A DNA stretch of 64,000 bases from Prauserella halophila (lineage in GTDB: Bacteria > Actinomycetota > Actinomycetes > Mycobacteriales > Pseudonocardiaceae), in NCBI RefSeq assembly GCF_024171895.1, contig NZ_JAMTCQ010000008.1, positions 682,001 through 746,000 of the forward strand. The letters run 5' to 3'. Of this stretch, positions 1 to 8,398 are shown one piece after another (the first letter of the stretch is position 1; every line of letters starts with the position of its first letter). Both the position numbers and the translations under genes were made by a program. Below the pieces are notes generated by a model. That model ran no database searches. It was not told the origin of the DNA and was given only the letters and a program-made list of their open reading frames with translations.

Positions 1-308
1 AGGCCCAGCCCGCCGACCGGTACCTGCTGTGCTCCGACGGGCTCACCGACGTCGTCTCGCTCCAGGAGATCGGTGCGGTCCTCGGCTCGACCGACGAACC
101 GTCCGACGCCGTCGCGACGCTCATCGAGCGCGCCAACGAGGGCGGCGGCCCGGACAACATCACGTGCGTCGTGGTTCACGTGCTCGACCCCGCCGCCATC
201 GGCGGCGACGGCTCCGTGGATGACAGTGCTGCGGACGACAGTGCTGCGGATGACGGTGCCGCGGACGAGGCCGGCGACCCCACCGGTGCCGGAGATCGCT
301 CGGCCTGA
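1..308 (+). CDS. PP2C-family protein Ser/Thr phosphatase, C-terminal end (5' partial)
   Basis: The reading frame begins at base 3 and is already open at the window edge; it stops with TGA at 306-308. The visible peptide has the last conserved blocks of PP2C/SpoIIE-like metal-dependent phosphatases: a YLLCSDGLTD segment, whose Asp normally binds metal, and GGGPDNITCVVV near the end. After the domain comes an acidic, repetitive Asp/Ala tail (about 30 residues, DDSAADD-type) that is likely disordered. In actinomycetes such genes usually sit in the pknA/pknB/FHA signalling cluster, but the upstream neighbours are outside the window. The family call is secure; the exact orthologue is not. Confidence 0.85.
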   Translation, partial: AQPADRYLLCSDGLTDVVSLQEIGAVLGSTDEPSDAVATLIERANEGGGPDNITCVVVHVLDPAAIGGDGSVDDSAADDSAADDGAADEAGDPTGAGDRSA

Positions 309-325
309 CCACCCGGCAGGCGCGC

Positions 326-1357
326 TCACGGTGACGCGGACGCGTCACTCCCCCGGCTCCGGGCACGCGCGCCACCGATCTCGGCTGCGGGTGCGCTCCA
401 GGTGTCGCACGCGGCCACGGACCCTCCGGTGAATCCGGTGGATGCCCACTGCTGCTGGAGGCGGGCACCGCCGTGGCTCTCGACGCCGCTCCAGTTGGCG
501 AAGTCCTCCACGGCCACCTCGGGTCCCCGGCTCGGATTCCCCAGGTCGGTGTCCCGCGCCGCGTCGAGGAACAGTCCGGCGAAACAGGTCGCCTGCAGCT
601 CGAACCGCCGGCCCACATCGCTCTCCGCCGCGGCGTCCGCGCCGGACATCGCGTTGTCGACCTCGGTGAACACGCCGGTGAGTGCCTGGATGTGGTGGCC
701 GTACTCGTGCGCGAGCGTGGCCAGGAACGCGGGCTCGTGCGCGTCGCCGACCGCGGTGACCAGCCGCGAGTACGGCAGGTGGATCGTGTGGTCGGCATCG
801 CAGTACAGGCCCAGCGCACGGTCGGCGGGCGGCAGCTCGCCGCATTCGGTCGTCCGAGTGTCGGTGACGTCAACGGAGACCGGCTGCAACGCGACACCGA
901 CCCGGTCGAGCACCGGCTGCCAGGCACGGTCGAGACAGTCGAGCACATCCCGGTAGTAGTCGCGGGCGCCCTCAGGACCGGGGCGCAGTTCGGCAGGCTC
1001 GCAGTCGACAGCGGCCAGGCTCGCACCGCTGTCGCGCAGGGCGGTCGCGGCCGAATCCGGCGAGCTCGGATCGGCCGCAGGCGCGATACCCGACGCCGAA
1101 TCCCCGTCCCCCACGGCGAGGTCGCTGACGACCACCACGGCGGCGACCATCAGCAAGGCCGCGACCATGGCGATCGCCACGGGTAGCCAGCGCGGCCGCC
1201 GACCGCCTGCGCGTGCGGAGGCGGAGTGGTCCGCACCGGCGGGTGTGGTGCGGTCGTCGTCGGGGTCCACGGACAACCTCGAGTCGGGGTGAGGCCGTCG
1301 GGGAACGGCCGGGGCGCCCTCGAGCGTAACCCGTACCCGTGGTTGTCCGGTCCACAC
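326..1357 (-). CDS. Membrane-anchored neutral zinc metallopeptidase (YpfJ-like)
   Basis: A 343-residue protein with a basic proline-rich N-terminus, one hydrophobic segment near residues 57-80, and an extracytoplasmic domain. The domain carries HEYGHH (zinc-binding HEXXH) and, downstream, an RRFELQATCFAGLF block that supplies the third ligand region of the neutral zinc metallopeptidase family. Cysteines flank the domain, as expected for a secreted fold. The predicted role is a membrane-tethered extracellular protease with unknown substrate. The listed GTG start is uncertain: another in-frame GTG at 1270 begins just before an acidic stretch, and the residues between the two look poorly conserved. 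The gene converges on the PP2C gene with a 17-nt gap. Confidence 0.8.
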   Translation of the reverse strand: MWTGQPRVRVTLEGAPAVPRRPHPDSRLSVDPDDDRTTPAGADHSASARAGGRRPRWLPVAIAMVAALLMVAAVVVVSDLAVGDGDSASGIAPAADPSSPDSAATALRDSGASLAAVDCEPAELRPGPEGARDYYRDVLDCLDRAWQPVLDRVGVALQPVSVDVTDTRTTECGELPPADRALGLYCDADHTIHLPYSRLVTAVGDAHEPAFLATLAHEYGHHIQALTGVFTEVDNAMSGADAAAESDVGRRFELQATCFAGLFLDAARDTDLGNPSRGPEVAVEDFANWSGVESHGGARLQQQWASTGFTGGSVAACDTWSAPAAEIGGARARSRGSDASASP

Positions 1358-1390
1358 GCAGCGGCCACGTCCGATCCGGCGGCCACATCC

Positions 1391-1453
1391 GATGCGGCGG
1401 CTGCGTCCGATGCGGCGGCTGCGTCCGATGCGGCGGCTGCGTCCGATGCGGCG
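1391..1453. repeat. 18-bp tandem repeat, about 3.5 copies
   Basis: The unit GATGCGGCGGCTGCGTCC repeats without change from 1391 and breaks off in the fourth copy. It lies between the peptidase start and the TetR stop. All frames are open (Asp/Ala/Ser, Thr/Gln/Pro or Arg/Ser/Gly repeats), so it may be part of a low-complexity N-terminal extension of the peptidase, but no frame links convincingly to the peptidase domain. Confidence 0.8.
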
Positions 1454-1499
1454 ACCTCAACCCCGCGCTCGTCGCCGCGCAGCGGGTGCGGGTGCGGGT

Positions 1500-2336
1500 T
1501 CAGGCGTCGTCGTCGGCCACGCGGGCCGACACGTCCCGCACCCGCTGTTCGAGGCCCGCGATGATCAGGTCCAGGCCGTAGTCGTACTCGGCGTCGAGCC
1601 CGTGCTCGGTCTCGACGCCGTCACCCGCGGGCCGGGTGTCCAGGAAGTGGCCCGCCTGCAGCACGGGCGCCAGGTGCGGGAACCGCTCCGGCGTGATCAC
1701 CTCGCCGAGCAGGTCCAGCCCCTCCCGCGACACCGCAACAGTGCCCTCGTCGGCGAGGTTCAGTTCCAGCTCCACAGTGGACGTCACGTGCTGGGACACC
1801 ACCAGGATGACGCCCACCTTCTCCTCGTCGTCGAGCGGCAGCTCCCGCAGTGCGGCCAGGCCCAGGTCGGCCGCGCGCACACTGCTCGGCATCAGCACCG
1901 AGACCTGACCGCGGGGAATCTCCAGCGCCCACGGGTGGCCGCGGAAGGCCGCGCGCACGAGACCGGCCCACGACCGGAGTGCGTCGCGCCAGTCGCCGGG
2001 CAGCGTCACCTGCTCCGGCACGGCGATTGCGGCGTCCTGCATCAGGCGCAGCAGTTCGTCCTTGCCGGAGACGTACCGGTAGAGCGACATCGTCGTGAAC
2101 CCGAGCGACGTCGCCACCGCCTGCATGGTGACCGCGGCGAGCCCTTCGGCGTCGGCGATCTCGATGGCGGCGGCCACGATCCGTTCGTGACTCAGTCCGC
2201 GGTTCGGCCCGCGCTGGGACACCTCCTGCATTCCCCAGGCGACAGTGACGGCGCGCGGAAGTCCGGTCTCGGTGGGTTCGACCATGCCGCACATCGTCTC
2301 ATCACCGATGCCATCCACCGCACGAGTGTACGTCAT
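1500..2336 (-). CDS. TetR-family regulator of the adjacent ABC exporter
   Basis: The N-terminal helix-turn-helix is clear (RIVAAAIEIADAEGL, then MQAVATSLGFTTMSLYRYV) and is followed by a ligand-binding domain of the TetR_C type found beside DrrAB exporters. I place the start at the ATG at 2336, giving 278 residues, because this ATG sits inside one arm of a perfect inverted repeat whose other arm supplies the ATG of the divergent ABC gene; both proteins then begin MTYT. Later in-frame ATGs at 2294 and 2285 are possible. It likely represses itself and the ABC operon through that shared dyad, with release by a drug-like ligand. Confidence 0.85.
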   Translation of the reverse strand: MTYTRAVDGIGDETMCGMVEPTETGLPRAVTVAWGMQEVSQRGPNRGLSHERIVAAAIEIADAEGLAAVTMQAVATSLGFTTMSLYRYVSGKDELLRLMQDAAIAVPEQVTLPGDWRDALRSWAGLVRAAFRGHPWALEIPRGQVSVLMPSSVRAADLGLAALRELPLDDEEKVGVILVVSQHVTSTVELELNLADEGTVAVSREGLDLLGEVITPERFPHLAPVLQAGHFLDTRPAGDGVETEHGLDAEYDYGLDLIIAGLEQRVRDVSARVADDDA

Positions 2337-2372
2337 AAACAGTGTATGTAATACTCGGTTTATGACGTACAC
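2326..2372. promoter_or_regulatory. Shared TetR operator and divergent, probably leaderless, promoters
   Basis: A perfect 15-bp inverted repeat (2326-2340 and 2358-2372) is separated by 17 bp. The spacer holds a second dyad on the same centre (GTAT-GTA-ATAC, centre 2349). Each arm contains an ATG (2362 on plus, 2336 on minus) that opens a gene. A TAATAC hexamer at 2349-2354 is placed so that transcription would begin at or next to the plus ATG. The mirrored hexamer on the minus strand is ACATAC. A bound TetR dimer would cover both promoters and both start codons. Confidence 0.75.
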
Positions 2373-3297
2373 AGATCCGGCGCACTCCGATGCGCCACTT
2401 CTCGACATCACGGGACTGTCGAAGAGCTACGGCAGGCACCGCGTGCTGACCGACCTGGACCTGACGCTGCCGCCCGGCATCCACGCTCTGCTCGGCCCCA
2501 ACGGCTCGGGCAAGACGACGCTGGTCAACGTCCTGTCGACCCTCGTCCCGTACGACTCGGGCGAGGTGCGGGTGCTCGGGCTGGACCCGCGGCGGGACCG
2601 GAAGGCACTGCAGAGCCTCGTCTCGCTGACCGGGCAGTACGCCGCGGTCGACGAGAAGCTCAGCGGCACGGAGAACATGCTCATGATGGGGCGGCTCTTC
2701 GGACTCTCACGCCGCGACGCCGAGCGGCGCGCCGACGGGCTGCTGGAACGCTTCGGGCTCACCGAGGCGGCCCACAAGCGGGTCGCGACCTACTCCGGCG
2801 GCATGCGCCGCAAACTGGACATCGCCGCCGGTCTGATCGGCCGCCCGCAGCTGATCTTCCTGGACGAACCCACGACCGGCCTCGACACCCGGAGCAGGCA
2901 GGCACTCTGGGACGAGATCACGGCGCTGGCCCGGTCCGGGGCGTCGATCTTCCTCACCACGCAATATCTCGAGGAGGCGGACGCGCTCGCCGAGCGCATC
3001 GTGGTGCTTCACGACGGCCGCATCGTCGCCGACGGCACCGCGGCACAGTTGAAGGGCCGGATCGGCGGGTCGACCATTCAGCTCCACGACGACGCCGGTC
3101 ACATCCTCGAGGAGATCCCGACGCGCGGGTCGGCGCTCGACGTCGCCCGTCATCTGGACGCCGTCGCGGCGGCCCGTCCCGACGTCGACGTGACCGTCCG
3201 CCGTCCCACGCTCGACGAGGTCTTTCTCGAACTCACCGGCGAACCGGCAGACACCTCTGACCGGACGGAGCTGGACCGGGACGAGGTGGCGGCGTGA
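2362..3297 (+). CDS. ABC exporter ATPase, DrrA type
   Basis: A 311-residue ATP-binding subunit with Walker A GPNGSGKTT, signature YSGGMRRKLDIA and Walker B LIFLDEPTTGLD, followed by the DrrA-type C-terminal extension ending near RRPTLDEVFLELTG. That family pairs with one ABC-2 permease to export hydrophobic drugs such as anthracyclines. The start is the ATG embedded in the operator arm, so the mRNA is probably leaderless; no Shine-Dalgarno is visible. The stop overlaps the permease start by 4 bp, indicating translational coupling. The exporter lies 4.6 kb from the enediyne cassette, so a link to that product is possible but unproven. Confidence 0.93.
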   Translation: MTYTDPAHSDAPLLDITGLSKSYGRHRVLTDLDLTLPPGIHALLGPNGSGKTTLVNVLSTLVPYDSGEVRVLGLDPRRDRKALQSLVSLTGQYAAVDEKLSGTENMLMMGRLFGLSRRDAERRADGLLERFGLTEAAHKRVATYSGGMRRKLDIAAGLIGRPQLIFLDEPTTGLDTRSRQALWDEITALARSGASIFLTTQYLEEADALAERIVVLHDGRIVADGTAAQLKGRIGGSTIQLHDDAGHILEEIPTRGSALDVARHLDAVAAARPDVDVTVRRPTLDEVFLELTGEPADTSDRTELDRDEVAA

Positions 3298-4121
3298 CCA
3301 CGACGACACCACCGCAAGAGGCCGAGGCACCCGCGTCCCGCGGCAACGGCGCCGGAGCGCTGACCGGGCTGCGCGTGTTCACCGGCCGCAGCCTGAAGCA
3401 CTCGTTCCGGGACGCCGAGTCGCTGTTGATGGCGATCCTGCTGCCCGTGATGCTCATGCTGATATTCGTGTTCATCTTCGGCGAGTCCATCGCCGCGGGA
3501 CAGGGCGGCGACCGCGGCGATTACCTGGCGTACGTACTGCCGGCCGTGGCGCTCACGGCGGCCGGCTTCGGGGCCTCGTACACCGCCGTCGTCGTCTCCG
3601 ACGACATGACGACCGGGTTCATGAACCGGCTGCGCACGATGCCGTTCCCCGCGGTGACCGTGCTGCTGGGGCACACCGCGTCCTCGATGGTGCGCAACCT
3701 GCTGGCCACGGGCGTGGTGCTGGCCATCGCCTTCGGGCTGGGATTCCGCACCGAGGCGAGTGCCGTCGAACTGGCCGGTGCGGTCGGGCTCATCGCGCTG
3801 TGGATCCTGGTGATCACGGTCGTGTTCGCCGTGCTGGGCATGGTCGCGGGGTCGGCGGAGGCCGCCAGTGGCTACGGCTTCGTACTGCTGTTCCTGCCGT
3901 ACGTCTCGTCGGGTTTCGCACCGGTGGAGACGATGCCCGGGTGGTTGCAGGGCTTCGCGGGCCATCAGCCGATGACGCCGATCATCGACGCCTCCCGTGC
4001 TCTGCTCGACGGCGCAAGCCCGGGCGACACGTGGTGGATCGGCCTCCTGTGGTGCGGCGGGTTCATCGCCGTGGCCGTGTGGCTGGCCGCCGTGATCTTC
4101 CCCCGCAAGGTCGCCCGCTGA
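3294..4121 (+). CDS. ABC-2 type transporter permease, DrrB type
   Basis: A 275-residue membrane protein with about six hydrophobic segments, the first near residues 41-65 (LLMAILLPVMLMLIFVFIFG). The C-terminal half has the ABC-2 pattern YGFVLLFLPYVSSGFAPVE followed by MPGWLQ and a final helix. It forms the membrane channel for the ATPase encoded just upstream. The GTG start overlaps the upstream stop in a GTGA, so the two are one operon under the TetR operator. Length and topology fit DrrB-like daunorubicin-resistance permeases. Confidence 0.92.
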   Translation: MTTTTPPQEAEAPASRGNGAGALTGLRVFTGRSLKHSFRDAESLLMAILLPVMLMLIFVFIFGESIAAGQGGDRGDYLAYVLPAVALTAAGFGASYTAVVVSDDMTTGFMNRLRTMPFPAVTVLLGHTASSMVRNLLATGVVLAIAFGLGFRTEASAVELAGAVGLIALWILVITVVFAVLGMVAGSAEAASGYGFVLLFLPYVSSGFAPVETMPGWLQGFAGHQPMTPIIDASRALLDGASPGDTWWIGLLWCGGFIAVAVWLAAVIFPRKVAR

Positions 4122-4222
4122 GGTGGCGTGCGACCAACGCACGGCCAGATGTCAGTCTTTTCGCCGCGATCTTATACCTCGCCATGCGACCCCCAGGGGT
4201 CACGCTGCTATTAGTCGCCTTG

Positions 4223-4864
4223 CTATGACATCGATTCCTCAGCCCCTGCCGCTTGCGGGAAAACCTCGATGCTGGCGTCATTGATCCTCAGCACCGGCGA
4301 GTATCCAGGGTCGACCACTGCCTCGATCTCGTCCAGTAAAGGATTTGGGCACCTGTGACGAACATCCCAGCTGCCCAGCTGGTCAAAGACTATAATTTCC
4401 TTTCCGGATTCAGCTTTACCTGGAACCCGAAAGAAGCATCGAGTCTGACCGAGTGACAGTGTTAACGGAGTGTGCTCAATCGGAGTCGGCCCACGCCATC
4501 CTGTTGATTCATCCTGTACGAAGCTCCAACTGCGCTCTTGGTGCCGAATTTTCAGATCTGCAGAACTCCCGAAGAACATGAATACGACATCTTCCGTGAA
4601 ATCGAACTCGAAAGGTTCAGTTGCAAACGCAAGTTGCGAAACAAGCATCGTGTCACGCCACGGTAACACGATATCCGACACCCATGGATTCAACACGACA
4701 CGAAAATCCCGAGCCGTCGAGTTGGTCAGCAGTAACGAATTTTCTTCCCGCAGAGGGTGCATACTCGATGCTAACACGTCCTCCACGAGAAGAAAGGGAC
4801 GCAGACCCAAATTGGCAATGTCGCGACGCTCGACGTCGCCGCCGATGCTGACGTCGGGTCGCAT
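4223..4864 (-). CDS. Hypothetical protein of atypical composition
   Basis: A 213-residue soluble protein with no signal peptide or membrane segment. It is rich in acidic and aromatic residues (EPFEFDFTEDVVFMFFG is one block), suggesting a beta-rich fold. I do not recognise a family. The coding sequence is visibly poorer in GC at third positions than its neighbours and uses codons such as TTT, ATA and TTA, which points to recent acquisition. The minus orientation isolates it from the ABC operon; 101 nt separate it from the permease stop, with only a weak GACCCC/GGGGTC hairpin there (about 4190). It may be paired with the small gene upstream at 4881-5189. Confidence 0.55.
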   Translation of the reverse strand: MRPDVSIGGDVERRDIANLGLRPFLLVEDVLASSMHPLREENSLLLTNSTARDFRVVLNPWVSDIVLPWRDTMLVSQLAFATEPFEFDFTEDVVFMFFGSSADLKIRHQERSWSFVQDESTGWRGPTPIEHTPLTLSLGQTRCFFRVPGKAESGKEIIVFDQLGSWDVRHRCPNPLLDEIEAVVDPGYSPVLRINDASIEVFPQAAGAEESMS

Positions 4865-4880
4865 GAAGAATGGAAAGGGT

Positions 4881-5189
4881 TCAATGCTTCAGGTGACCCG
4901 TAATGCGACAATGTCCTGTGTTCACATACGACCCGTATGTAATTGATGACGATGTCAAGTTGACATGGCTACCACACCACGGAGCACGAGGCTCAACTTG
5001 AGCAACGGCCGGAAATACGGAAACAAGAAGTGTAACAATCGAAGCAAACGCGGAAACAACGACGGTTTCGTTGGAGCAAGCTCCACGAGCACTCTGCTCC
5101 CCTCCACGCCGCGTCCGCAAACTGCCGCGCTGACCGGATCGTGTACTCGCCCGGCCCGATCGTGCCTTCCGGTGGGGCGGGAGCAGCAC
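4881..5189 (-). CDS. Possible small secreted protein
   Basis: A 102-codon frame with an Arg-rich N-terminal half, then a hydrophobic stretch (VVVSAFASIVTLLVSVF) ending in an AVAQ-like signal-peptidase site, and a short mature part with two cysteines (WCGSH and GHC). The Arg-rich first 35 residues may be non-coding; no convincing later start codon precedes the hydrophobic stretch. Its base composition resembles the atypical gene at 4223-4864, which lies just downstream on the same strand, so the two may have arrived together. Function unknown. It could also be spurious. Confidence 0.3.
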   Translation of the reverse strand: MLLPPHRKARSGRASTRSGQRGSLRTRRGGEQSARGACSNETVVVSAFASIVTLLVSVFPAVAQVEPRAPWCGSHVNLTSSSITYGSYVNTGHCRITGHLKH

Positions 5190-5203
5190 CAGACTCGGAC
5201 GGC

Positions 5204-5803
5204 ATGAACAGGGACAGGAACCGCGCGCTGGTGGTCGTCGATGTGCAGGAGTCGTTCCGGCGCCACGAGTTGTGGCCCACGATCTCGAATCCCGGCATCG
5301 TCACGCCCGTGTCCGCGCTGGTCGACCACGCCAGAGCCGAGGGGGATCTCCTCGTGTGGGTGCTGCACACCGAACCGGGCACCGGCAACGTCTTCGACCC
5401 TGCGAGCGGGCACGTCCGCCCGCTCGCAGGACTGACACCGGGCGAGGGCGAACCGGTGCTGACCAAAACCGCGCACAACGCCTTCACCACGACCGGTCTC
5501 GACCGGATGCTGACCCGCCGGGGGATCCGCGAGCTGGCGGTGTGCGGCATCCGGACCGAGCAGTGCTGCGAGACGACCGCGCGGGTCGCCGCCGACCTGG
5601 GCTACGACGTCGACTTCGTCACCGACGCCACGGCGACGAATCCGGTCGCACACCGGGACGCCCCGGCGGGACGGTCGGTCGGCGAACTCCTCGCGGATCC
5701 GCGCACCCTGCAGACCGGCGAGATCATCGCGCGCACCGAGTACGCGCTGTCCGGCCGGTTCGCCACGATCCGCAGCGTCGCCGAGGTGACCGGCGCGGGC
5801 TGA
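5204..5803 (+). CDS. Isochorismatase-family cysteine hydrolase
   Basis: A 199-residue protein with the family's three catalytic sites: Asp in ALVVVDVQESF, Lys in VLTKTAHNAF, and Cys in GIRTEQCCETTARVAADLGYDV. Members hydrolyse amides or vinyl ethers (nicotinamidase, isochorismatase, carbamoyl hydrolases). The substrate cannot be told from sequence. The start MNRDRNRALVV was chosen because the catalytic strand begins there; the upstream extension has no homology-like features. The gene is followed after 35 nt by a GlxA-like regulator in the same orientation, a pairing often seen in actinomycetes. Confidence 0.88.
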   Translation: MNRDRNRALVVVDVQESFRRHELWPTISNPGIVTPVSALVDHARAEGDLLVWVLHTEPGTGNVFDPASGHVRPLAGLTPGEGEPVLTKTAHNAFTTTGLDRMLTRRGIRELAVCGIRTEQCCETTARVAADLGYDVDFVTDATATNPVAHRDAPAGRSVGELLADPRTLQTGEIIARTEYALSGRFATIRSVAEVTGAG

Positions 5804-5838
5804 CCGGTTCCGACTGAGGAGCGTAGGCTGACCGGATC

Positions 5839-6885
5839 GTGCGTGTCGTGTTCGTGCTCCTGCCGCAGCTGCACCTGTTGGACCTCGCGGGTCCGGCGCA
5901 GGTGTTCGCCACCGCCGCCGAACTCGGCTGCGACTACGCACTGCACTACGTGTCCCAGCCCGATCCCACAGCCCAACCCGATCTCGCCGCTCAGTCCGAT
6001 CTCACAGCCCAACCCGATCCCACTGCCCGGCCCGCGCGGTCCCACGACGACGGGCATGTCCACAGTGCGCAGGGCCTGCCGTTGCGGGCCGAACCGGAGT
6101 GGCCCGAGCTCGACCCGGCGGACCTCGTCGTGGTGCCGGGGTCGCGGATCGGCAGGCCACCCGCCTGGCCGCCGGTGCATCCGGAGACGGCCGAACGGTT
6201 GCGGCGGCATCATCGCAACGGCGGCACGGTGGCGAGCGTGTGTTCCGGGGCCGACGCGCTCGGGCGGGCGGGGCTGCTCGACGGCCGCCGCTGCACGACG
6301 CACCACGAGTTGCAGGACGCGCTCGCGCGGCGCCACCCGGCGGCCCGCGTGGTGCGGGACGTGCTGTTCGTGACCGACGGGCGGATCGTGACGTCGGCGG
6401 GCGTCGCGAGTGGCATCGACCTGGCGCTGCACCTGCTCGCGACCCGGCACGGGCCCGGCGTCGCGGCGCGGGTGGCGCGCGAAATGGTCGTCTACGCCCG
6501 CAGGAACGGCGAGCAGCACCAGGAGAGCGTGATGCTGCGGCACCGCGGGCATCTCGACGACGCGGTGCACCGGGTGCAGGATCTGATCGACGCGCGGTTC
6601 ACCGAGTCGCTCCCGCTGGCCACCCTCGCCGAGGCGGCGCGCTGCAGCGAGCGCACGGTGACCAGGCTGTTCGCGCGTGCCACCGGGTTGACGCCGCTGC
6701 GATACCAGCACGCGCTCCGGCTGGAACACGCCGACCAGCTGCTCGCCCAGGGCGCTACCGCGGAGGCTGCCGCCCACGCGGTCGGATTCGCCGACGCCCG
6801 CATGCTGCGCCGCATCCGCACGCAGATCGAGCGCGGCAACGACACGGCGCCGATCGCGGGCGCAGGCACACCTCCACAGACGTGA
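5839..6885 (+). CDS. GlxA-type transcriptional regulator (DJ-1/PfpI domain plus AraC HTH)
   Basis: A 348-residue protein starting at GTG. Residues 1-190 form a DJ-1/PfpI-like domain (FVLLPQLHLLDLAGPAQVF at the start, with the nucleophile-elbow position as VASVCSGADALG). Residues about 235-335 form an AraC double helix-turn-helix (LATLAEAARCSERTVTRLFARA, then a second HTH with AAAHAVGFADARMLRR). It probably controls the isochorismatase-like gene just upstream. The N-terminal domain is interrupted by a repetitive insertion (TAQPDLAAQSD pattern, roughly residues 43-62) not expected in the fold. Confidence 0.88.
   Translation: MRVVFVLLPQLHLLDLAGPAQVFATAAELGCDYALHYVSQPDPTAQPDLAAQSDLTAQPDPTARPARSHDDGHVHSAQGLPLRAEPEWPELDPADLVVVPGSRIGRPPAWPPVHPETAERLRRHHRNGGTVASVCSGADALGRAGLLDGRRCTTHHELQDALARRHPAARVVRDVLFVTDGRIVTSAGVASGIDLALHLLATRHGPGVAARVAREMVVYARRNGEQHQESVMLRHRGHLDDAVHRVQDLIDARFTESLPLATLAEAARCSERTVTRLFARATGLTPLRYQHALRLEHADQLLAQGATAEAAAHAVGFADARMLRRIRTQIERGNDTAPIAGAGTPPQT
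5962..6030 (+). repeat. Imperfect 18-bp tandem repeat inside the GlxA-like gene
   Basis: About three units of an ACAGCCCAACCCGATCTC-like sequence occur in tandem and in frame. They encode a repeated [TA]AQ[PS]D[LP] peptide placed after the third beta strand of the DJ-1 domain, where it would form an exposed loop. Being a multiple of three it preserves the frame, so copy number could vary between strains without killing the gene. Confidence 0.7.
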
Positions 6886-6937
6886 GCATCGATCCCGGAC
6901 AACCGAGGACGGCGTCGCCGATTCCCGGAGCGCCGGC

Positions 6938-8350
6938 TCACCGAGCCACCTTCTCGAGAGCATTCCTACGCCGGCCGGTCACCCGCCACCCCAGGACCCC
7001 GCATGCCAGAGCCAGAATCGTCACGGCGATCAACACGTCGGCTGTGGAGGCGACCAGCCCCGAAATCAGCACGGGCCCGGTCAAACCACCGAGCCGGTTG
7101 CAGAACGACACATTGCCGGTGGTCCGTGTCCGGGTGCGGTCCTCCGTGAGATCGGCCGTCATCGGCAGGAAGATGGCGGCCATGGTATTGACCGCGAACA
7201 ACGACATCGCCAGCGCGACGGTCAGGAGCACTCCGTTACCCGTAGTGCCCGTCACGGTCAGCCCCGCCAACATCACGGCCGTGGACGTCGCCAGCCCACC
7301 CGAGAGGCCCGCCGGGCCGAACCGGTGATAGGCCCACGCGGTGGCCGCGGCGCAGGGCACCATCGCCAACGCGACACCGGCCAGGACCGCATTGGCCGTG
7401 TCGAGGTCGATATCGGTACCACGCGACAACGTCGGCACCCAGGTCGTCAGGCCGAAGGTGAGCACGCCGCACAGCGCGGCGTAGCTCTGCTGCAGCCGGA
7501 TTCCCACCACCGGCCGTTCACTCCGCACCGGATCCGGTGCGGACGGCGCGTGCCACTGCGGGGCCCGGTTCGGGACGAGGAACGTGACGATTGTGAGGAA
7601 CACTCCGGTCGGGGCTCCGATCAACCAGAGGATGCGCCAGCCGTACGTGGGCTCGAGCCACAGGGCGGTGCCGGACGCGACCAGGTATCCGACCGCACTC
7701 GCCAGAATCGACAGTCCGACCACGACCGGGCCACGATGCCGTGGAGGGCAGACGTCGGCCAGCAACGTCACCAGCACCGGCGCCAACCCACCCACGGACA
7801 CGCCCATCAGCAGGCACATGACCACGTTCCCGGTGAACGTCGGCATCCCGCCGCACATACTGGTCACGGTGAATCCCAGGGTGGCGACCAGGTAGACGTT
7901 CCGGCGGCCGATGCGGTCTGTCAATTTCCCCGCCAGCAACGCCCCCATCGCCGTTCCCGTCAGCCCCGCGACGGCGAGCAGGGACGCCGTACCCGCCGTC
8001 ACCCCGTACTCGGCACGCATTCCGGGAATCACGAACCCGAGCGTCGATGTCTTGCTGATGTCGATCGTCAGCGCGGTCGTGGCGACGAACGCCACCACCA
8101 CACGGCGCCGACGCGACATCGGTTCACCGGCATCGGCAGCGGCCCGCCCGCCCCTCGAGGAGAGGATCAACGCGAGGACGACGATGCCCAGGCCGCCGAC
8201 GAACATCTCCGGCATGTCCGCCATCGGCATACCGCGCAGCTGTTCCGGCGCCGTTCCCGGCACATCCGGCACGCCGGACGTCCTCAGAGCCCGCACGAAA
8301 CCGACGACACACGCGCCCAGGACAACGACGCTGATCAAGAAGACGGTCAT
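6938..8350 (-). CDS. MFS transporter at the end of the enediyne cassette
   Basis: A 470-residue MFS permease. Two extra hydrophobic segments (residues 2-21 and about 52-65) precede the standard twelve-helix body that starts near residue 84. The MFS signature between helices 2 and 3 is visible as GKLTDRIGRRN. It is the last minus-strand gene after the thioesterase (48-nt gap) and ends convergently with the GlxA-like gene, so it is probably co-transcribed with the polyketide genes and is the best candidate for exporting the product. The MFS assignment is secure; the substrate is inferred from position only. Confidence 0.85.
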   Translation of the reverse strand: MTVFLISVVVLGACVVGFVRALRTSGVPDVPGTAPEQLRGMPMADMPEMFVGGLGIVVLALILSSRGGRAAADAGEPMSRRRRVVVAFVATTALTIDISKTSTLGFVIPGMRAEYGVTAGTASLLAVAGLTGTAMGALLAGKLTDRIGRRNVYLVATLGFTVTSMCGGMPTFTGNVVMCLLMGVSVGGLAPVLVTLLADVCPPRHRGPVVVGLSILASAVGYLVASGTALWLEPTYGWRILWLIGAPTGVFLTIVTFLVPNRAPQWHAPSAPDPVRSERPVVGIRLQQSYAALCGVLTFGLTTWVPTLSRGTDIDLDTANAVLAGVALAMVPCAAATAWAYHRFGPAGLSGGLATSTAVMLAGLTVTGTTGNGVLLTVALAMSLFAVNTMAAIFLPMTADLTEDRTRTRTTGNVSFCNRLGGLTGPVLISGLVASTADVLIAVTILALACGVLGWRVTGRRRNALEKVAR

Positions 8351-8398
8351 ATCAAACCCTTCCAGCGAGCGGTTATCGGTATCGGCACGAATTCCGTC

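Noticed and set aside
1391-1453. CRISPR-like repeat
   Set aside because: The units are directly adjacent without spacers, and no cas genes are present.
2362-4121. DrrAB-like exporter as the enediyne resistance pump
   Set aside because: It has its own TetR switch and is separated from the cassette by five unrelated genes; only physical proximity supports the link.
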